From assembly GCA_017643645.1 (NCBI GenBank), contig JAEPNB010000005.1, forward strand, positions 124,001 through 188,000: DNA of 64,000 nt, written 5' to 3'. This document shows, one piece after another, positions 27,074 through 35,524 of this stretch; the stretch's first letter is position 1, and each line of letters begins with the position of its first letter. This stretch comes from Balneola sp. GTDB taxonomy: Bacteria; Bacteroidota; Rhodothermia; Balneolales; Balneolaceae. The notes below the pieces were generated by a model. The model was given only the letters and a program-made list of their open reading frames with translations. It did no database searches and was not told the DNA's origin. Made by a program: the position numbers and the translations under genes.

Positions 27074-27234
27074 GCAGGGTCTTTTCTCGCCAATAATTCT
27101 AAAGGTCGGTGAAGTTGGAAGCTTTTCTCAAATCTTTACATCTATTATTAATCACCTTATCACTTAAACTTCTTGATCGTTCAAACTAGGTATTCTCTTT
27201 TGTGATTAGCCGTGTAAAAGAGATACATGTTTCC

Positions 27235-27242
27235 TATATTTG
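27235..27242 (+). promoter_or_regulatory. TAnnTTTG-type promoter element of tRNA-Arg
   Basis: TATATTTG fits the Bacteroidota -7 consensus and ends 13 nt before the tRNA. No clear -33 TTG was seen at standard spacing. Confidence 0.45.
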
Positions 27243-27255
27243 GAATCCAAAAAAT

Positions 27256-27329
27256 GCACCCGTAGCTCAACTGGATAGAGTACCAGATTTCGGCTCTGGG
27301 GGTTGGGGGTTCGAACCCCTCCGGGTGTA
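27256..27329 (+). tRNA. tRNA-Arg, anticodon UCG
   Basis: The 74-nt cloverleaf has acceptor arms GCACCCG (27256-27262) and CGGGTGT (27322-27328). The anticodon stem CCAGA/TCTGG encloses loop TTTCGGC, giving anticodon TCG. The T-arm is GGGGG TTCGAAC CCCTC and the discriminator is A. CCA is not encoded. Its 3-prime end is followed by a strong terminator and then a decayed LytTR gene end. Confidence 0.95.
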
Positions 27330-27332
27330 CTT

Positions 27333-27370
27333 AAAAGCCACTTCCGTTCATTAATTGAAGTGGCTTTTTT
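27333..27370 (+). terminator. Rho-independent terminator of tRNA-Arg
   Basis: AAAAGCCACTTC (27333-27344) pairs with GAAGTGGCTTTT (27357-27368) and ends in a T-run through 27370. The perfect 12-bp stem just 4 nt after the tRNA is a clear terminator. Confidence 0.9.
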
Positions 27371-27509
27371 CTATCCCTCAAGCCTGTTCCTGAATTCCTC
27401 TTTGTATGATTTTCCAACCGGAATTTTATGCTCTTTTGATCGAGATCATATTCCCTTCCACATAATTAATTTTTGTTAGAGAAAGCGAGCAGAAAAGCTG
27501 ACCTTTAAA
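27371..27509 (-). pseudogene. 3-prime remnant of a LytTR-domain response regulator gene
   Basis: The minus strand encodes HKIPVGKSYKEEFRNRLEG followed by a stop at 27371-27373. Upstream in another frame it encodes LTKINYVEGNMISIKR. Removing one A from the AAAA run near 27441 joins the two into a normal LytTR C-terminus (NYVEGN, then a strand, then KIPVGKSYKEEF). Only about 45 codons survive, and the rest is cut off by the acidic-protein gene at 27510. It is thus a frameshifted, 5-prime-deleted relic of a LytTR DNA-binding regulator, lying between a tRNA terminator and an unrelated gene. Confidence 0.65.
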
Positions 27510-28277
27510 TCAATCAACAGAGTTATTGAAACGCTCTCTTAGGTCTTGAACATACACACCGATATCATTTCTTAATTCAAATAAGCGAGCGTTAAACTCA
27601 GCGTAGCTTTGTTTGGTAAAAAAAGCTTTGTTTTTAAGCTTTCGCATCATTTCTAATGATTGGTTAGCGAATCTAAGTGACTTTTTTGTGTATGCAATAT
27701 TTGCTCCTAAAAACTCTTGTTCGAAGCCAAAAGAGTAGCCGCCGGCTAATTTTGCAGCGATTTTTAAGCTGTCGCCTACAAATTCCAGAAATACTTTATC
27801 CTGATTTTTCGGAGGAACTGATTCTGCCCATTTTAAAATATCAACGGCGTAGAAACGTGCATCTCTGAATAATCCCAGATTGTCTAACGAACCATTATCT
27901 GAAAGAGCAAAGTCTTCACTTAGGCTCTTCCACTCTTCTCCTGCATCAAAGTCATCTTCGTCCTCATCCGGGAATTCATCGAATTCATCAAGACCAAACA
28001 AAAAGTCTTCGTCATCAAATTCATCTTCGTCTTCCCAGTCGTCTTCATCTTCAGGAAAGTAAGCTTCGTCCATCAACAGCTCTTCTTCAACGTATGCTTC
28101 AAAAGCATCGTCTTCACTCAGGCTTTCTTTTAGAAGAGTGATCCATCTTGGCACATTTCCTTTTACATCAGACTCAATAAACTTTCTGAGTTGCTCGCTT
28201 TTTTTCTCTACTTCGTTAAGATGGGCTTCCCATTGAAATTCATTCCAAAGTTCGCCGTTAAATCCATCCATGCTCAT
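27510..28277 (-). CDS. Highly acidic protein of unknown function
   Basis: The 255-residue product has an N-terminal helical region (1-70), an extremely Asp/Glu-rich middle (about residues 72-118) and a C-terminal helical domain (about 130-250) with no motif I recognise. There is no signal peptide or membrane segment. The acidic tract could be an interaction linker. It lies downstream of punA on the same strand, about 100 nt away. Confidence 0.65.
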   Translation of the reverse strand: MSMDGFNGELWNEFQWEAHLNEVEKKSEQLRKFIESDVKGNVPRWITLLKESLSEDDAFEAYVEEELLMDEAYFPEDEDDWEDEDEFDDEDFLFGLDEFDEFPDEDEDDFDAGEEWKSLSEDFALSDNGSLDNLGLFRDARFYAVDILKWAESVPPKNQDKVFLEFVGDSLKIAAKLAGGYSFGFEQEFLGANIAYTKKSLRFANQSLEMMRKLKNKAFFTKQSYAEFNARLFELRNDIGVYVQDLRERFNNSVD

Positions 28278-28377
28278 ATATTTTCTCGCAAATGTGTGGG
28301 TTGTTCATAGAAAAGAAATTTTATCCATTCACGCAAGGGTACGTGGAAAAGTAACGCTTTTTGTGGATAAAAATTGG

Positions 28378-29214
28378 CTAAAGTCGTTCTAATACTCCAA
28401 TTATTACTTGTGTCATTTTAGGCTCAGCCTGTGCAGCTGCTGCAAATATCTCTTCAAGCACTACCGGCTTCAGTGAATCCGGGAAACATTCATCAGTAAT
28501 TACTGAAATCCCAAGCACATCCATTCCCATATGAACTGCAGCTATTACCTCCGGGACAGTGCTCATTCCAACAACATCGGCTCCCAACTGTCTCATATAT
28601 CTGTATTCAGCTCTGGTTTCGAGCATTGGCCCCGAAATAGCTAAATAGATTCCCTGATGCATTTTTAAAGAATTATCGAGAGCAACATTCTGTGCAATAT
28701 CTCTTAATCGCGAAGTGTAAGGATCACTCATATCCGGGAATCGAGGCCCCAATTCATCGTCATTCGGGCCGATCAAAGGATTGTCGCCTAAAAAATTAAT
28801 ATGATCGGTGATCAGCATAATATCTCCGGCTTCAAAATTGGGATTCATTCCTCCACAGGCATTACTAACAAAAAGACTGTGAGCACCAAGAGCTTTGGCT
28901 ACCCTTACCGGAAATGCAATTTGTTGCATGGTATAACCTTCATAGAAATGAAAGCGCCCTTGCATGGCTACCACTTTCTTTCCTCCCAACATTCCAAAAA
29001 GCAATCTTCCTGCATGACTTTCAACCGTAGAAACCGGAAAGTGTGGAACATCTGCATAGCTGATAGAATCCTGAACGTCTATCTCATCACCCAGTTGACC
29101 TAAACCGGTTCCCAGAATCAACAGATACTCAGGCTGGAAATCTGTTTTTGATTGTATAAAATCCAGTGCTTCATCTCTTTTTGAACGAAATTGTTCAACG
29201 GTGTCTAATGCCAT
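28378..29214 (-). CDS. punA: Purine nucleoside phosphorylase
   Basis: The 278-residue product has LILGTGLGQL (phosphate-binding), MQGRFHFYEGY, FVSNACGGMNP and the GADVVGMSTVPE substrate region of trimeric PNPs. It phosphorolyses inosine/guanosine in purine salvage. It starts 17 nt after the divIVA-like gene on the same strand, so it is probably the last gene of that operon. Confidence 0.94.
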   Translation of the reverse strand: MALDTVEQFRSKRDEALDFIQSKTDFQPEYLLILGTGLGQLGDEIDVQDSISYADVPHFPVSTVESHAGRLLFGMLGGKKVVAMQGRFHFYEGYTMQQIAFPVRVAKALGAHSLFVSNACGGMNPNFEAGDIMLITDHINFLGDNPLIGPNDDELGPRFPDMSDPYTSRLRDIAQNVALDNSLKMHQGIYLAISGPMLETRAEYRYMRQLGADVVGMSTVPEVIAAVHMGMDVLGISVITDECFPDSLKPVVLEEIFAAAAQAEPKMTQVIIGVLERL

Positions 29215-29231
29215 AGTAAGTGTAAATATTG

Positions 29232-29876
29232 TTAGTCTATTTCGTCGAGGATATCATCAAGATGCTCTGCACCGGGAGGTAAGGAGAGGTCTATTTCCTC
29301 TTCTTCTTTACTCTTCGTCTCTTCAGTGTCAGGCTCCTCTTCATCTAGTTCAAAACGAGGTTTTCTTTCATCAGACGAATCTTGTCCCACCTGCAAATCT
29401 TCTTTGGGTAAATTAAAAATACCCAACTCATCTTTACCAAATTTTGATAATGATTCCTGAGAGTTCTCAAGATAAGAATTCATTCCTGCAATAATCTCTT
29501 CTCTTTTTTCTAATAACCGCTGAATGTTTTGGCGAATTTGTTGCCTTTGATGGTTGGCTTCTTTTAAAATGCCTTCAGCCTGCATCTCTGCTTTATCGAT
29601 CTTGTTCTGAGCTTCTGTTTTTGCTCCATCCAGTTTTTGAGCAACGGATTCTTTGGTGGTTTGCAGTGTTTCATGAAGTGCTTCTTCTACACGCTCATAA
29701 TGGCGGACACGATCATTTAGCTTATCGATCTGATGTTCAAGTTCTTTGTTTTTGTTAAGCAGATGCTCAACCTCGTTCGAAACCAGTGTCAGAAAAGATT
29801 GAACATCAGCAACATCAAAACCGCGGAGGGTTTTTTCGAACTGCTGTTGTTTAATTTCAAGAGGGGTAAGTTTCAT
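29232..29876 (-). CDS. divIVA: DivIVA-domain coiled-coil protein
   Basis: The 214-residue product begins with the DivIVA lipid-binding N-terminus (LTPLEIKQQQFEKTLRGFDV) followed by a long coiled coil (about residues 30-150) and an acidic C-terminal tail. DivIVA proteins sense negative membrane curvature and recruit partners to poles or division sites. It is the fourth gene after yggS with two small membrane-protein genes between, an order reminiscent of the Gram-positive yggS-sepF-yggT-divIVA cluster. Confidence 0.87.
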   Translation of the reverse strand: MKLTPLEIKQQQFEKTLRGFDVADVQSFLTLVSNEVEHLLNKNKELEHQIDKLNDRVRHYERVEEALHETLQTTKESVAQKLDGAKTEAQNKIDKAEMQAEGILKEANHQRQQIRQNIQRLLEKREEIIAGMNSYLENSQESLSKFGKDELGIFNLPKEDLQVGQDSSDERKPRFELDEEEPDTEETKSKEEEEIDLSLPPGAEHLDDILDEID

Positions 29877-29921
29877 TGCACGAATATTTAAGAGTAATCT
29901 TATCAGTTAATAAAATAACAC

Positions 29922-30272
29922 TTATTCGTTTAACATGTTCCTCAGATTAGAATCATCTTCTTTTTCATCAGAAGACCGAATTTCTTTTTCTTCAATCTCA
30001 ATTTCTCCGGCATTCTGAGTTTCGGGAATTCTTATCTTTTCTTCTTCCAAATCGGCCACTATAGATTCCAGATTGGCAATTCTGCGCTCTGTACTTTTCT
30101 TGAAATCGCCCAATGCTTTAAAAAATTGTGGGTTTATTTCTCCCTGAGACGTGCCGCTTTTTCTGTTGATCCATGATTTGATCAGGCTGAAAAACCCCCA
30201 AAAAAGGAATATTGAAAATCCCGTTCCAAAAACAATGGCTACTATCGAGATTATAAACTCTTCTTCAGTCAT
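29922..30272 (-). CDS. Small single-span membrane protein with coiled coil
   Basis: The 116-residue product has one hydrophobic segment (about residues 7-31), then a basic stretch, a coiled coil (about 50-80) and an acidic tail. No family is recognised. It lies between the other small membrane gene and divIVA, with a 9-nt gap upstream and 45 nt downstream, so it is probably in their operon. Confidence 0.65.
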   Translation of the reverse strand: MTEEEFIISIVAIVFGTGFSIFLFWGFFSLIKSWINRKSGTSQGEINPQFFKALGDFKKSTERRIANLESIVADLEEEKIRIPETQNAGEIEIEEKEIRSSDEKEDDSNLRNMLNE

Positions 30273-30281
30273 AATTTCCTC

Positions 30282-30587
30282 TTAATTTTGAACTCTACTT
30301 CGAGTTGCTGAGTCTTCATCTTCACCTGAATAGTACTCATCTTTTATCTCTATGTCATCTAATGGTACATTTTTTTTCGTTCCGGATTGAGAAGCGCTCA
30401 CAGAACTTTCTAACTTTTCTATTCTGGATTTCAGATTATGAATGATTTTACGAAGCTCATGTATTTCTTTTGAGCTTGCCATTCTTTTCTCTTCGGCTTT
30501 CAGTTCCTGTTTTCGGTACTCAATAAAAAGCCCGCCTGCTACAGCTATAATTGGGATAAGTGCCCACCATGGTAATCCAAATAACAT
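30282..30587 (-). CDS. Small single-span membrane protein with coiled coil, phage-shock-B-like layout
   Basis: The 101-residue product has an N-terminal membrane segment (residues 4-22) followed by a basic coiled coil (about 24-62). This layout recalls PspB, though I cannot assign the family. It is the first gene after yggS and directly precedes another protein of the same plan, suggesting paired membrane anchors. Confidence 0.65.
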   Translation of the reverse strand: MLFGLPWWALIPIIAVAGGLFIEYRKQELKAEEKRMASSKEIHELRKIIHNLKSRIEKLESSVSASQSGTKKNVPLDDIEIKDEYYSGEDEDSATRSRVQN

Positions 30588-30633
30588 AATGCCCTGTTTT
30601 TAATTAATAGTACAATGCCGACTACGGGAATCG

Positions 30634-31332
30634 TTAATCATAGTTTCGTGCCCCAAAGATTTCACTTCCTACCCGAACCATGGTTGCACCTTCTTCGATT
30701 GCTACTTCCATATCATTGCTCATACCCATAGACAGTTCCCGGAGAATAACACTTCCTGAGTTAAACTTCTGATGCTTTTCAAATAGATCTTTCAACAATT
30801 TGAATTCATGACGCACATCTTCAGGGTCATCTGTAAAAGTAGCCATTCCCATCAAACCACAAACAGTTACATTTTCAAAACTTGTAGCTGATTCCAAAAG
30901 CTGAGCAAGATCTTCCGGCTCAACGCCTCCTTTCTGCTTTTCTTTGCTGATATTTACCTGAATAAGAGCGTTAATTTTATTTCCATTAGCTCGTTTTTCA
31001 AACTCCTTCAGATATTTCAGCTTTTCAATGGAGTGCACCCAGCTAATTTTATCGGCAACTAATTTTATTTTATTTGTCTGAAGATTTCCGATCATATGCC
31101 AGGAGATCTTCTTTCCATCAAACTCAGGGATTTTGTCTTCCAGCTCCTGCATTCTGTTTTCACCGAACTCAACGTGCCCACAGTTCAATGCTTCCTGTAT
31201 GTAAGAAACCGGTTTGGTTTTGCTTACTGCAACCAGTGTTATTTCGCTGCTGTCCCTCCCGATTTTCTTACAAGTACTCTCAATTTTGCCTTTTACTATC
31301 TCAATATTTTCACAAATTTGTGATTTTTCCAT
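30634..31332 (-). CDS. yggS: YggS/PLPBP-family pyridoxal-phosphate protein
   Basis: The 232-residue product has the PLP-lysine segment [30 protein letters not shown] and the C-terminal [13 protein letters not shown]. These proteins control PLP homeostasis without enzymatic turnover. In Gram-positives the same gene (ylmE) heads the division-associated cluster ending in divIVA, as here. Confidence 0.94.
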   Translation of the reverse strand: MEKSQICENIEIVKGKIESTCKKIGRDSSEITLVAVSKTKPVSYIQEALNCGHVEFGENRMQELEDKIPEFDGKKISWHMIGNLQTNKIKLVADKISWVHSIEKLKYLKEFEKRANGNKINALIQVNISKEKQKGGVEPEDLAQLLESATSFENVTVCGLMGMATFTDDPEDVRHEFKLLKDLFEKHQKFNSGSVILRELSMGMSNDMEVAIEEGATMVRVGSEIFGARNYD

Positions 31333-31405
31333 TCAAATCAGTGGTTTAGTATTAATTTTACATTAATAACATCAATAAGGGCTTTTATCATTCAATAATT
31401 ACCCT

Positions 31406-31413
31406 TATTTTTG
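31406..31413 (+). promoter_or_regulatory. Possible TAnnTTTG promoter element upstream of the Nif3-like gene
   Basis: TATTTTTG lies about 110 nt before the ATG, in the yggS/Nif3 divergent region. The region is AT-rich, so the match is weak evidence. Confidence 0.25.
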
Positions 31414-31525
31414 GAAGCTCAAAGAAAGCCTAAATCAACTTCTATTGTACAAACTGACTTTCTACAAATTCATAGCGTTCCCGTCGGGTCAATTTATCTT
31501 AAACATTACAAAAGGTAAAAGATAA

Positions 31526-32587
31526 ATGGCTACAAAAATCCGACACATATCCACCTTTTTAAATCAGTGGGCTCCTCCCGGAACTAAAATGGATTACGAT
31601 AATGTCGGACTTCTTGTAGGAGACCCTGATGCTGAAGTTACAAATGTTCTTACTTGTTTAGATATAACAGATGCAATTGTAGCGGAAGCGATCCAAAATG
31701 ATTGTGAGCTTATTGTAGCGCATCATCCCCTTATTTTCAGTAAGATCGGAAAGATCAATCCTACCGATGAACAAGGCCGGATCATTTATAAGCTGATAAA
31801 AAATGACATTGGCTTATTAGTTGCTCACACAAATCTGGACGCTGCATTAGACGGCGTCTCTTTTGTTTTAGCAAATATGCTGGGTCTTGATGATCTGAGT
31901 TTTCTAACAAAGAATTACTCCATCAGCAAAAAAATAAGTCTTGTAAGCTCTGTGGAGAACAGTGATTCCATGGTTCAGTTATTGAATTATTATTCAGCTG
32001 AAGATGTGCATCATTATAGTGTAGAGAGCAGAGAAAGTGATCTCAGATGTTTTGAAGCAATCATTGACAACCATCACTTACCCGCACTCAGAAAAGGGCT
32101 TAAGAAAGAAGGTTTACTTAAAGAAGGCGCACTTCAGATAACAGATCTCGTTTCCACCTCAAATAACTTTGGAATGGGAGTAATTGGTCAATATCCTGAA
32201 GACGGTTTAGGCAAAAATGAATTCCTGCACTTAGTATCTCAGGCACTTGATGTAAAAGCCATTCGTTTTTCAGGAGATGTAAACCGAATTAAAACAGTGG
32301 CAGTTTGTGGGGGAGCAGGTGTTTTTCTGAAAGAAAAAGCCATTAAAAGTGGTGCCGATGCCTTTGTTACTGCCGATATTAAATACCACGATTACTTTAC
32401 TGAGCAGGAGAATTTTCTATTAGTAGATGTAGGGCATTATGAGAGCGAATTTCCGGTTGCGGAAGCTTTAAGAAAAGAATTATCCGAAGCTTTCGACAAC
32501 CTTTCTGTAACTGTTACTAATGTAGTAACCAATCCGATGCAAACTTATGTGTCGGAATCCAAACCGAAATCCATTCAACAAAGCTGA
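31526..32587 (+). CDS. Nif3/DUF34-like dinuclear metal-centre protein
   Basis: The 353-residue product has the metal-site motifs AHHPLIF, VAHTNLDAA and VDVGHYESE of the Nif3/YbgI family, with a PII-like insert domain in the middle (about residues 130-240). The family is linked to GTP cyclohydrolase-like or metal functions, but its role is unsettled. It is 10 nt upstream of the coiled-coil zinc-ribbon-like gene; this pair is common in bacteria. Confidence 0.9.
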   Translation: MATKIRHISTFLNQWAPPGTKMDYDNVGLLVGDPDAEVTNVLTCLDITDAIVAEAIQNDCELIVAHHPLIFSKIGKINPTDEQGRIIYKLIKNDIGLLVAHTNLDAALDGVSFVLANMLGLDDLSFLTKNYSISKKISLVSSVENSDSMVQLLNYYSAEDVHHYSVESRESDLRCFEAIIDNHHLPALRKGLKKEGLLKEGALQITDLVSTSNNFGMGVIGQYPEDGLGKNEFLHLVSQALDVKAIRFSGDVNRIKTVAVCGGAGVFLKEKAIKSGADAFVTADIKYHDYFTEQENFLLVDVGHYESEFPVAEALRKELSEAFDNLSVTVTNVVTNPMQTYVSESKPKSIQQS

Positions 32588-32597
32588 AAAGCAATCC

Positions 32598-33332
32598 ATG
32601 AAAGAAGCACTTCAACAACTAGCAAATTTACAATATATAGATAGCCGCATCGATGAGCTTAAACAGTTGAGAGGCGATCTTCCTGAAGAGATTCTTGATA
32701 TTGAAACAGATATTGCCCGTAAAGAGGCTCGTCTGTCAAAACTTGAGCAAGAAGAGAAAGATCTTATTGTAGAATATGATAACCTTAAGCTTGAACTTGC
32801 AAGCTCTGAGGAGAAAACAAAGAAATACGAAGACCAACAGCTTGCTGTTCGTAACAATAGAGAGTATGACGCTTTAACAAAAGAAATTGAAGCTCAGAAG
32901 CAGGTAGTAGAAAATGCTACTTCTCGTATTGAGGAAATCGACAAAAGACAAGAAGCGATCGGGCCTGAAATCGAAGAAGCTAAAGCTGAACTCGACGCTG
33001 CCAAAGCTGAACTCGAAGAAAAGAGCAGCAGTCTTGAATCTGTTACTAAATCTACTGAAGATGAAGAAGCACAACTTCTGAAAGAAAGAAAGAAAGTAGA
33101 GAAAGAAGTAGACGCACGTTACCTGCGTAACTACAACCGATTGAGAAATGGGCTTAACAATGGCATCGCTGTTGTAGCTATGGACAGAGGCGCTGCATTC
33201 GGCATGGCCCTTCCTCCGCAAACTCAGGTAGAAGTTCGCAGAATGAATAAAGTAATTATTGATGAGAACAGCGGCCGTATAGTCGTTGATCAATCATTCT
33301 TTGATAAAGCAAAAGAACAGCTTTCTATTTAA
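32598..33332 (+). CDS. Coiled-coil protein of the C4 zinc-ribbon family lacking its cysteines
   Basis: The start at 32598 (MKEALQQLANLQYIDSRI) is chosen because it fits the family N-terminus; a longer in-frame read would overlap the Nif3 gene. The 244-residue product is a long coiled coil (about residues 1-175) with the conserved RNNREYDAL turn. Its C-terminus keeps the family frame DRGAAFGMALPPQ and DENSGRIVV, but the two cysteine pairs (normally like CGGC and CENC) are replaced by non-ligands, so zinc cannot be bound there. The usual partner Nif3 gene precedes it. Confidence 0.85.
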   Translation: MKEALQQLANLQYIDSRIDELKQLRGDLPEEILDIETDIARKEARLSKLEQEEKDLIVEYDNLKLELASSEEKTKKYEDQQLAVRNNREYDALTKEIEAQKQVVENATSRIEEIDKRQEAIGPEIEEAKAELDAAKAELEEKSSSLESVTKSTEDEEAQLLKERKKVEKEVDARYLRNYNRLRNGLNNGIAVVAMDRGAAFGMALPPQTQVEVRRMNKVIIDENSGRIVVDQSFFDKAKEQLSI

Positions 33333-33370
33333 AGCAATAGAATTTTATAACTGTGATCAGCACAGATTCT

Positions 33371-33402
33371 AAGAAGGGAAGTCGGACGGCTTCCCTTCTT
33401 TA
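33371..33402. terminator. Bidirectional terminator
   Basis: AAGAAGGGAAG (33371-33381) pairs with CTTCCCTTCTT (33390-33400) around an 8-nt loop, with T-rich flanks in both directions. It lies between the converging coiled-coil and pnuC genes. Confidence 0.8.
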
Positions 33403-34020
33403 TTTCAGAGAGTGAAGATGGTTTTCTTCCAATGACTTCTTCCACGCAAAGTAGCCCATTGTTGCCAGAATAGTAAAGATCAGGAATTGGAAACTCGTTA
33501 GTACCAATCCTTTATAAAAGTATAGCGGTATTGAGATCAGGTCTGTTATTATCCAGGCTATCCAGTTTTCAAGTTTCTTGCGCGCCATTAACCACATTCC
33601 AAGTATTGCAAACGAAGTAGTCGTTGCGTCCCAAAAAGGAACATCACTATCTGTAAAATTGATAAGCACTAAAACCAATATCCCAAAACTTCCTGCCAGA
33701 ATTCCCACTGAATAAAAGTTCTCTCTTGAGGAGTTGATAGTTACAGGAACCTGATCTTTGTTACCATCGGTATTTGTCCAGTAGTACCATCCATACACGC
33801 TCATAACGAAGTAATATCCATTTACTCCCATATCGGCGTATAGCTTGTATTCGAATGCCAGATACACATAAATAAGAACGCTGATAATTCCGGTTGGGTA
33901 AACTAAGATATTCTCTCGCATGGAATAAATTACACTGGCAATTCCACAAATTACAGCAGTCCATTCAAGTGCTGAAGTTTGAATTACTCCGTTTATGATC
34001 CCATCAATGATTGGTTGCAT
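33400..34020 (-). CDS. pnuC: PnuC-family nicotinamide riboside transporter
   Basis: The 206-residue product has about seven hydrophobic segments and the PnuC hallmarks SVIYSMRENILVYPTG and VYGWYYW. It imports nicotinamide riboside for NAD salvage. No nadR-like kinase is adjacent. No riboswitch was recognised in the 42-nt upstream gap. Confidence 0.9.
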   Translation of the reverse strand: MQPIIDGIINGVIQTSALEWTAVICGIASVIYSMRENILVYPTGIISVLIYVYLAFEYKLYADMGVNGYYFVMSVYGWYYWTNTDGNKDQVPVTINSSRENFYSVGILAGSFGILVLVLINFTDSDVPFWDATTTSFAILGMWLMARKKLENWIAWIITDLISIPLYFYKGLVLTSFQFLIFTILATMGYFAWKKSLEENHLHSLK

Positions 34021-34062
34021 TTATTGACTTTTATATCATTCTCTAAAAACTGATATTTAGCT

Positions 34063-35517
34063 ATGAAGAAGCTTCAAATTTATATCTGCTTATCAGTCCT
34101 TTTTATTTCTTGTGAAAAAAAACTAAGTGATAATACTAAGAAAATTGTAGATCAAATAAATCAATATTCTAGCTTAGAATATCCATATATAGGAATGCAT
34201 GGAGCAGAATCAGATCTTTATCAACTATTCGATACTCTTAAACAAACGGCTTCAAATAAAGAACTTGTTCATCTTATAGATCATAAGAATACCGTCTTGA
34301 ATGGATATGCAGTCTGGGGTCTTGTTGATAACAAGTATAACGGTTTAGAATATATATTTAAGAGAGTTCTTAAATCTAATAAAACATTATATACAATTTC
34401 CTTTGATGTAGGATCCGATGACCATCTCAGTCATCTTTTATACTCACGACTTAAATCAAATCTATTATTTAGCGATTCTAGTGATTCGACTTATTATCTA
34501 AATAAAATATCAATAATTGATAGTCTAATTTTATACTCAAATCATTTGCCCGGCTATTATGACAGAGAATATGGATCATATCTCAGAAACAGTTCATTAT
34601 CTAATAATGATCAAGATCCGGAAACATATAATCGGGTAAAGTACTTGGCTTTAAAAGAAAAAGATTTGATGGCTTTAGTTGAATTAGCTAAATACAGATA
34701 TCCATCTGACACAGAAAATATACTAAGCTTCAATGAAGAAGCTTTTGAAGCTATTTCTCATTTTCCTCATCCTGATTTTTGGAAATTTTTGGAGTCCTTC
34801 AAATTCACTGCTATGGAGAAACAATATTATGAATCGATTGCAGCTTATAAGAATGAAAAATCCAAACAACTACTTTCAGAAATTTATTCGCATTTAAATA
34901 AAGAGAATGCAAATATCGGCTATTTTGAAGAATTATACGAAGCTGTCGTAAGAAATTATGATCCTATTTATGATTCTATTATTAAAAAATTTTGGTTAGA
35001 GTATAAGATAATCGACTTCTCTACTACTACAAGGTTATTAGAAACTGACCCTGAAAAGGCTTCCTCTATATTTGCAGAAGGGCTTTCAACTTCAAAAAAC
35101 CTTCGTTTTCAAAACTTCCTATTAATTGATTACCCAGAAAATTCCAATTATGGATTCCCCGAAGACTCTATGCTGGTATTAATGCTGGACTCTATTGAAA
35201 AATTTAATCCCGATAAAATTCCACAAGTTTACAGACAAACGATTAACTCTGTAAACTTTCTGTATTTCCCAACGCTTATAGAAAAACTTGAAAAAGAAAG
35301 ACCTCAATACATAGTTAAATCATTATTAAAAAAGCTTGATTCAAAAATTTATGCTTTTGAAAGTTACCATGTTTCAAGAATTCTTTTACTATACAACGAG
35401 AATACCATTAATGACCAAGTCATTAAAATTTTAAAGAGAAGACAAAAGTACTGGGACAAAGGAAATTGGTCGACTAGCTTTAGAGAGATGTTCCTTGAAT
35501 TTAAAATCTCTCTTTAA
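34063..35517 (+). CDS. AT-rich lipoprotein of unknown function
   Basis: The 484-residue product has a lipobox (VLFISC, Cys17) and a largely helical, repetitive-looking body, with a HEAT-like feel at LIDHKNTVLNGYAVWGLVD. No family was recognised. Codons are noticeably A/T-ending compared with neighbours, hinting at recent acquisition. It sits between pnuC and a short conserved gene. Confidence 0.6.
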   Translation: MKKLQIYICLSVLFISCEKKLSDNTKKIVDQINQYSSLEYPYIGMHGAESDLYQLFDTLKQTASNKELVHLIDHKNTVLNGYAVWGLVDNKYNGLEYIFKRVLKSNKTLYTISFDVGSDDHLSHLLYSRLKSNLLFSDSSDSTYYLNKISIIDSLILYSNHLPGYYDREYGSYLRNSSLSNNDQDPETYNRVKYLALKEKDLMALVELAKYRYPSDTENILSFNEEAFEAISHFPHPDFWKFLESFKFTAMEKQYYESIAAYKNEKSKQLLSEIYSHLNKENANIGYFEELYEAVVRNYDPIYDSIIKKFWLEYKIIDFSTTTRLLETDPEKASSIFAEGLSTSKNLRFQNFLLIDYPENSNYGFPEDSMLVLMLDSIEKFNPDKIPQVYRQTINSVNFLYFPTLIEKLEKERPQYIVKSLLKKLDSKIYAFESYHVSRILLLYNENTINDQVIKILKRRQKYWDKGNWSTSFREMFLEFKISL

Positions 35518-35524
35518 GCTTGGT

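Noticed and set aside
27074-27234. A second gene remnant between queA and tRNA-Arg
   Set aside because: A short minus-strand frame (about 18 codons, EKSFQLHRPLELLARKD) is open but matches nothing I recognise and is bounded by stops.
27880-28062. A plus-strand serine-rich reading frame
   Set aside because: It is the antisense of the Asp/Glu-rich tract of the acidic protein at 27510-28277; low-complexity GA-rich codons read as Ser on the other strand.
32547-32597. A longer start for the coiled-coil protein overlapping the Nif3-like gene
   Set aside because: The extra residues are antihomologous to the family N-terminus, which begins at the ATG at 32598.
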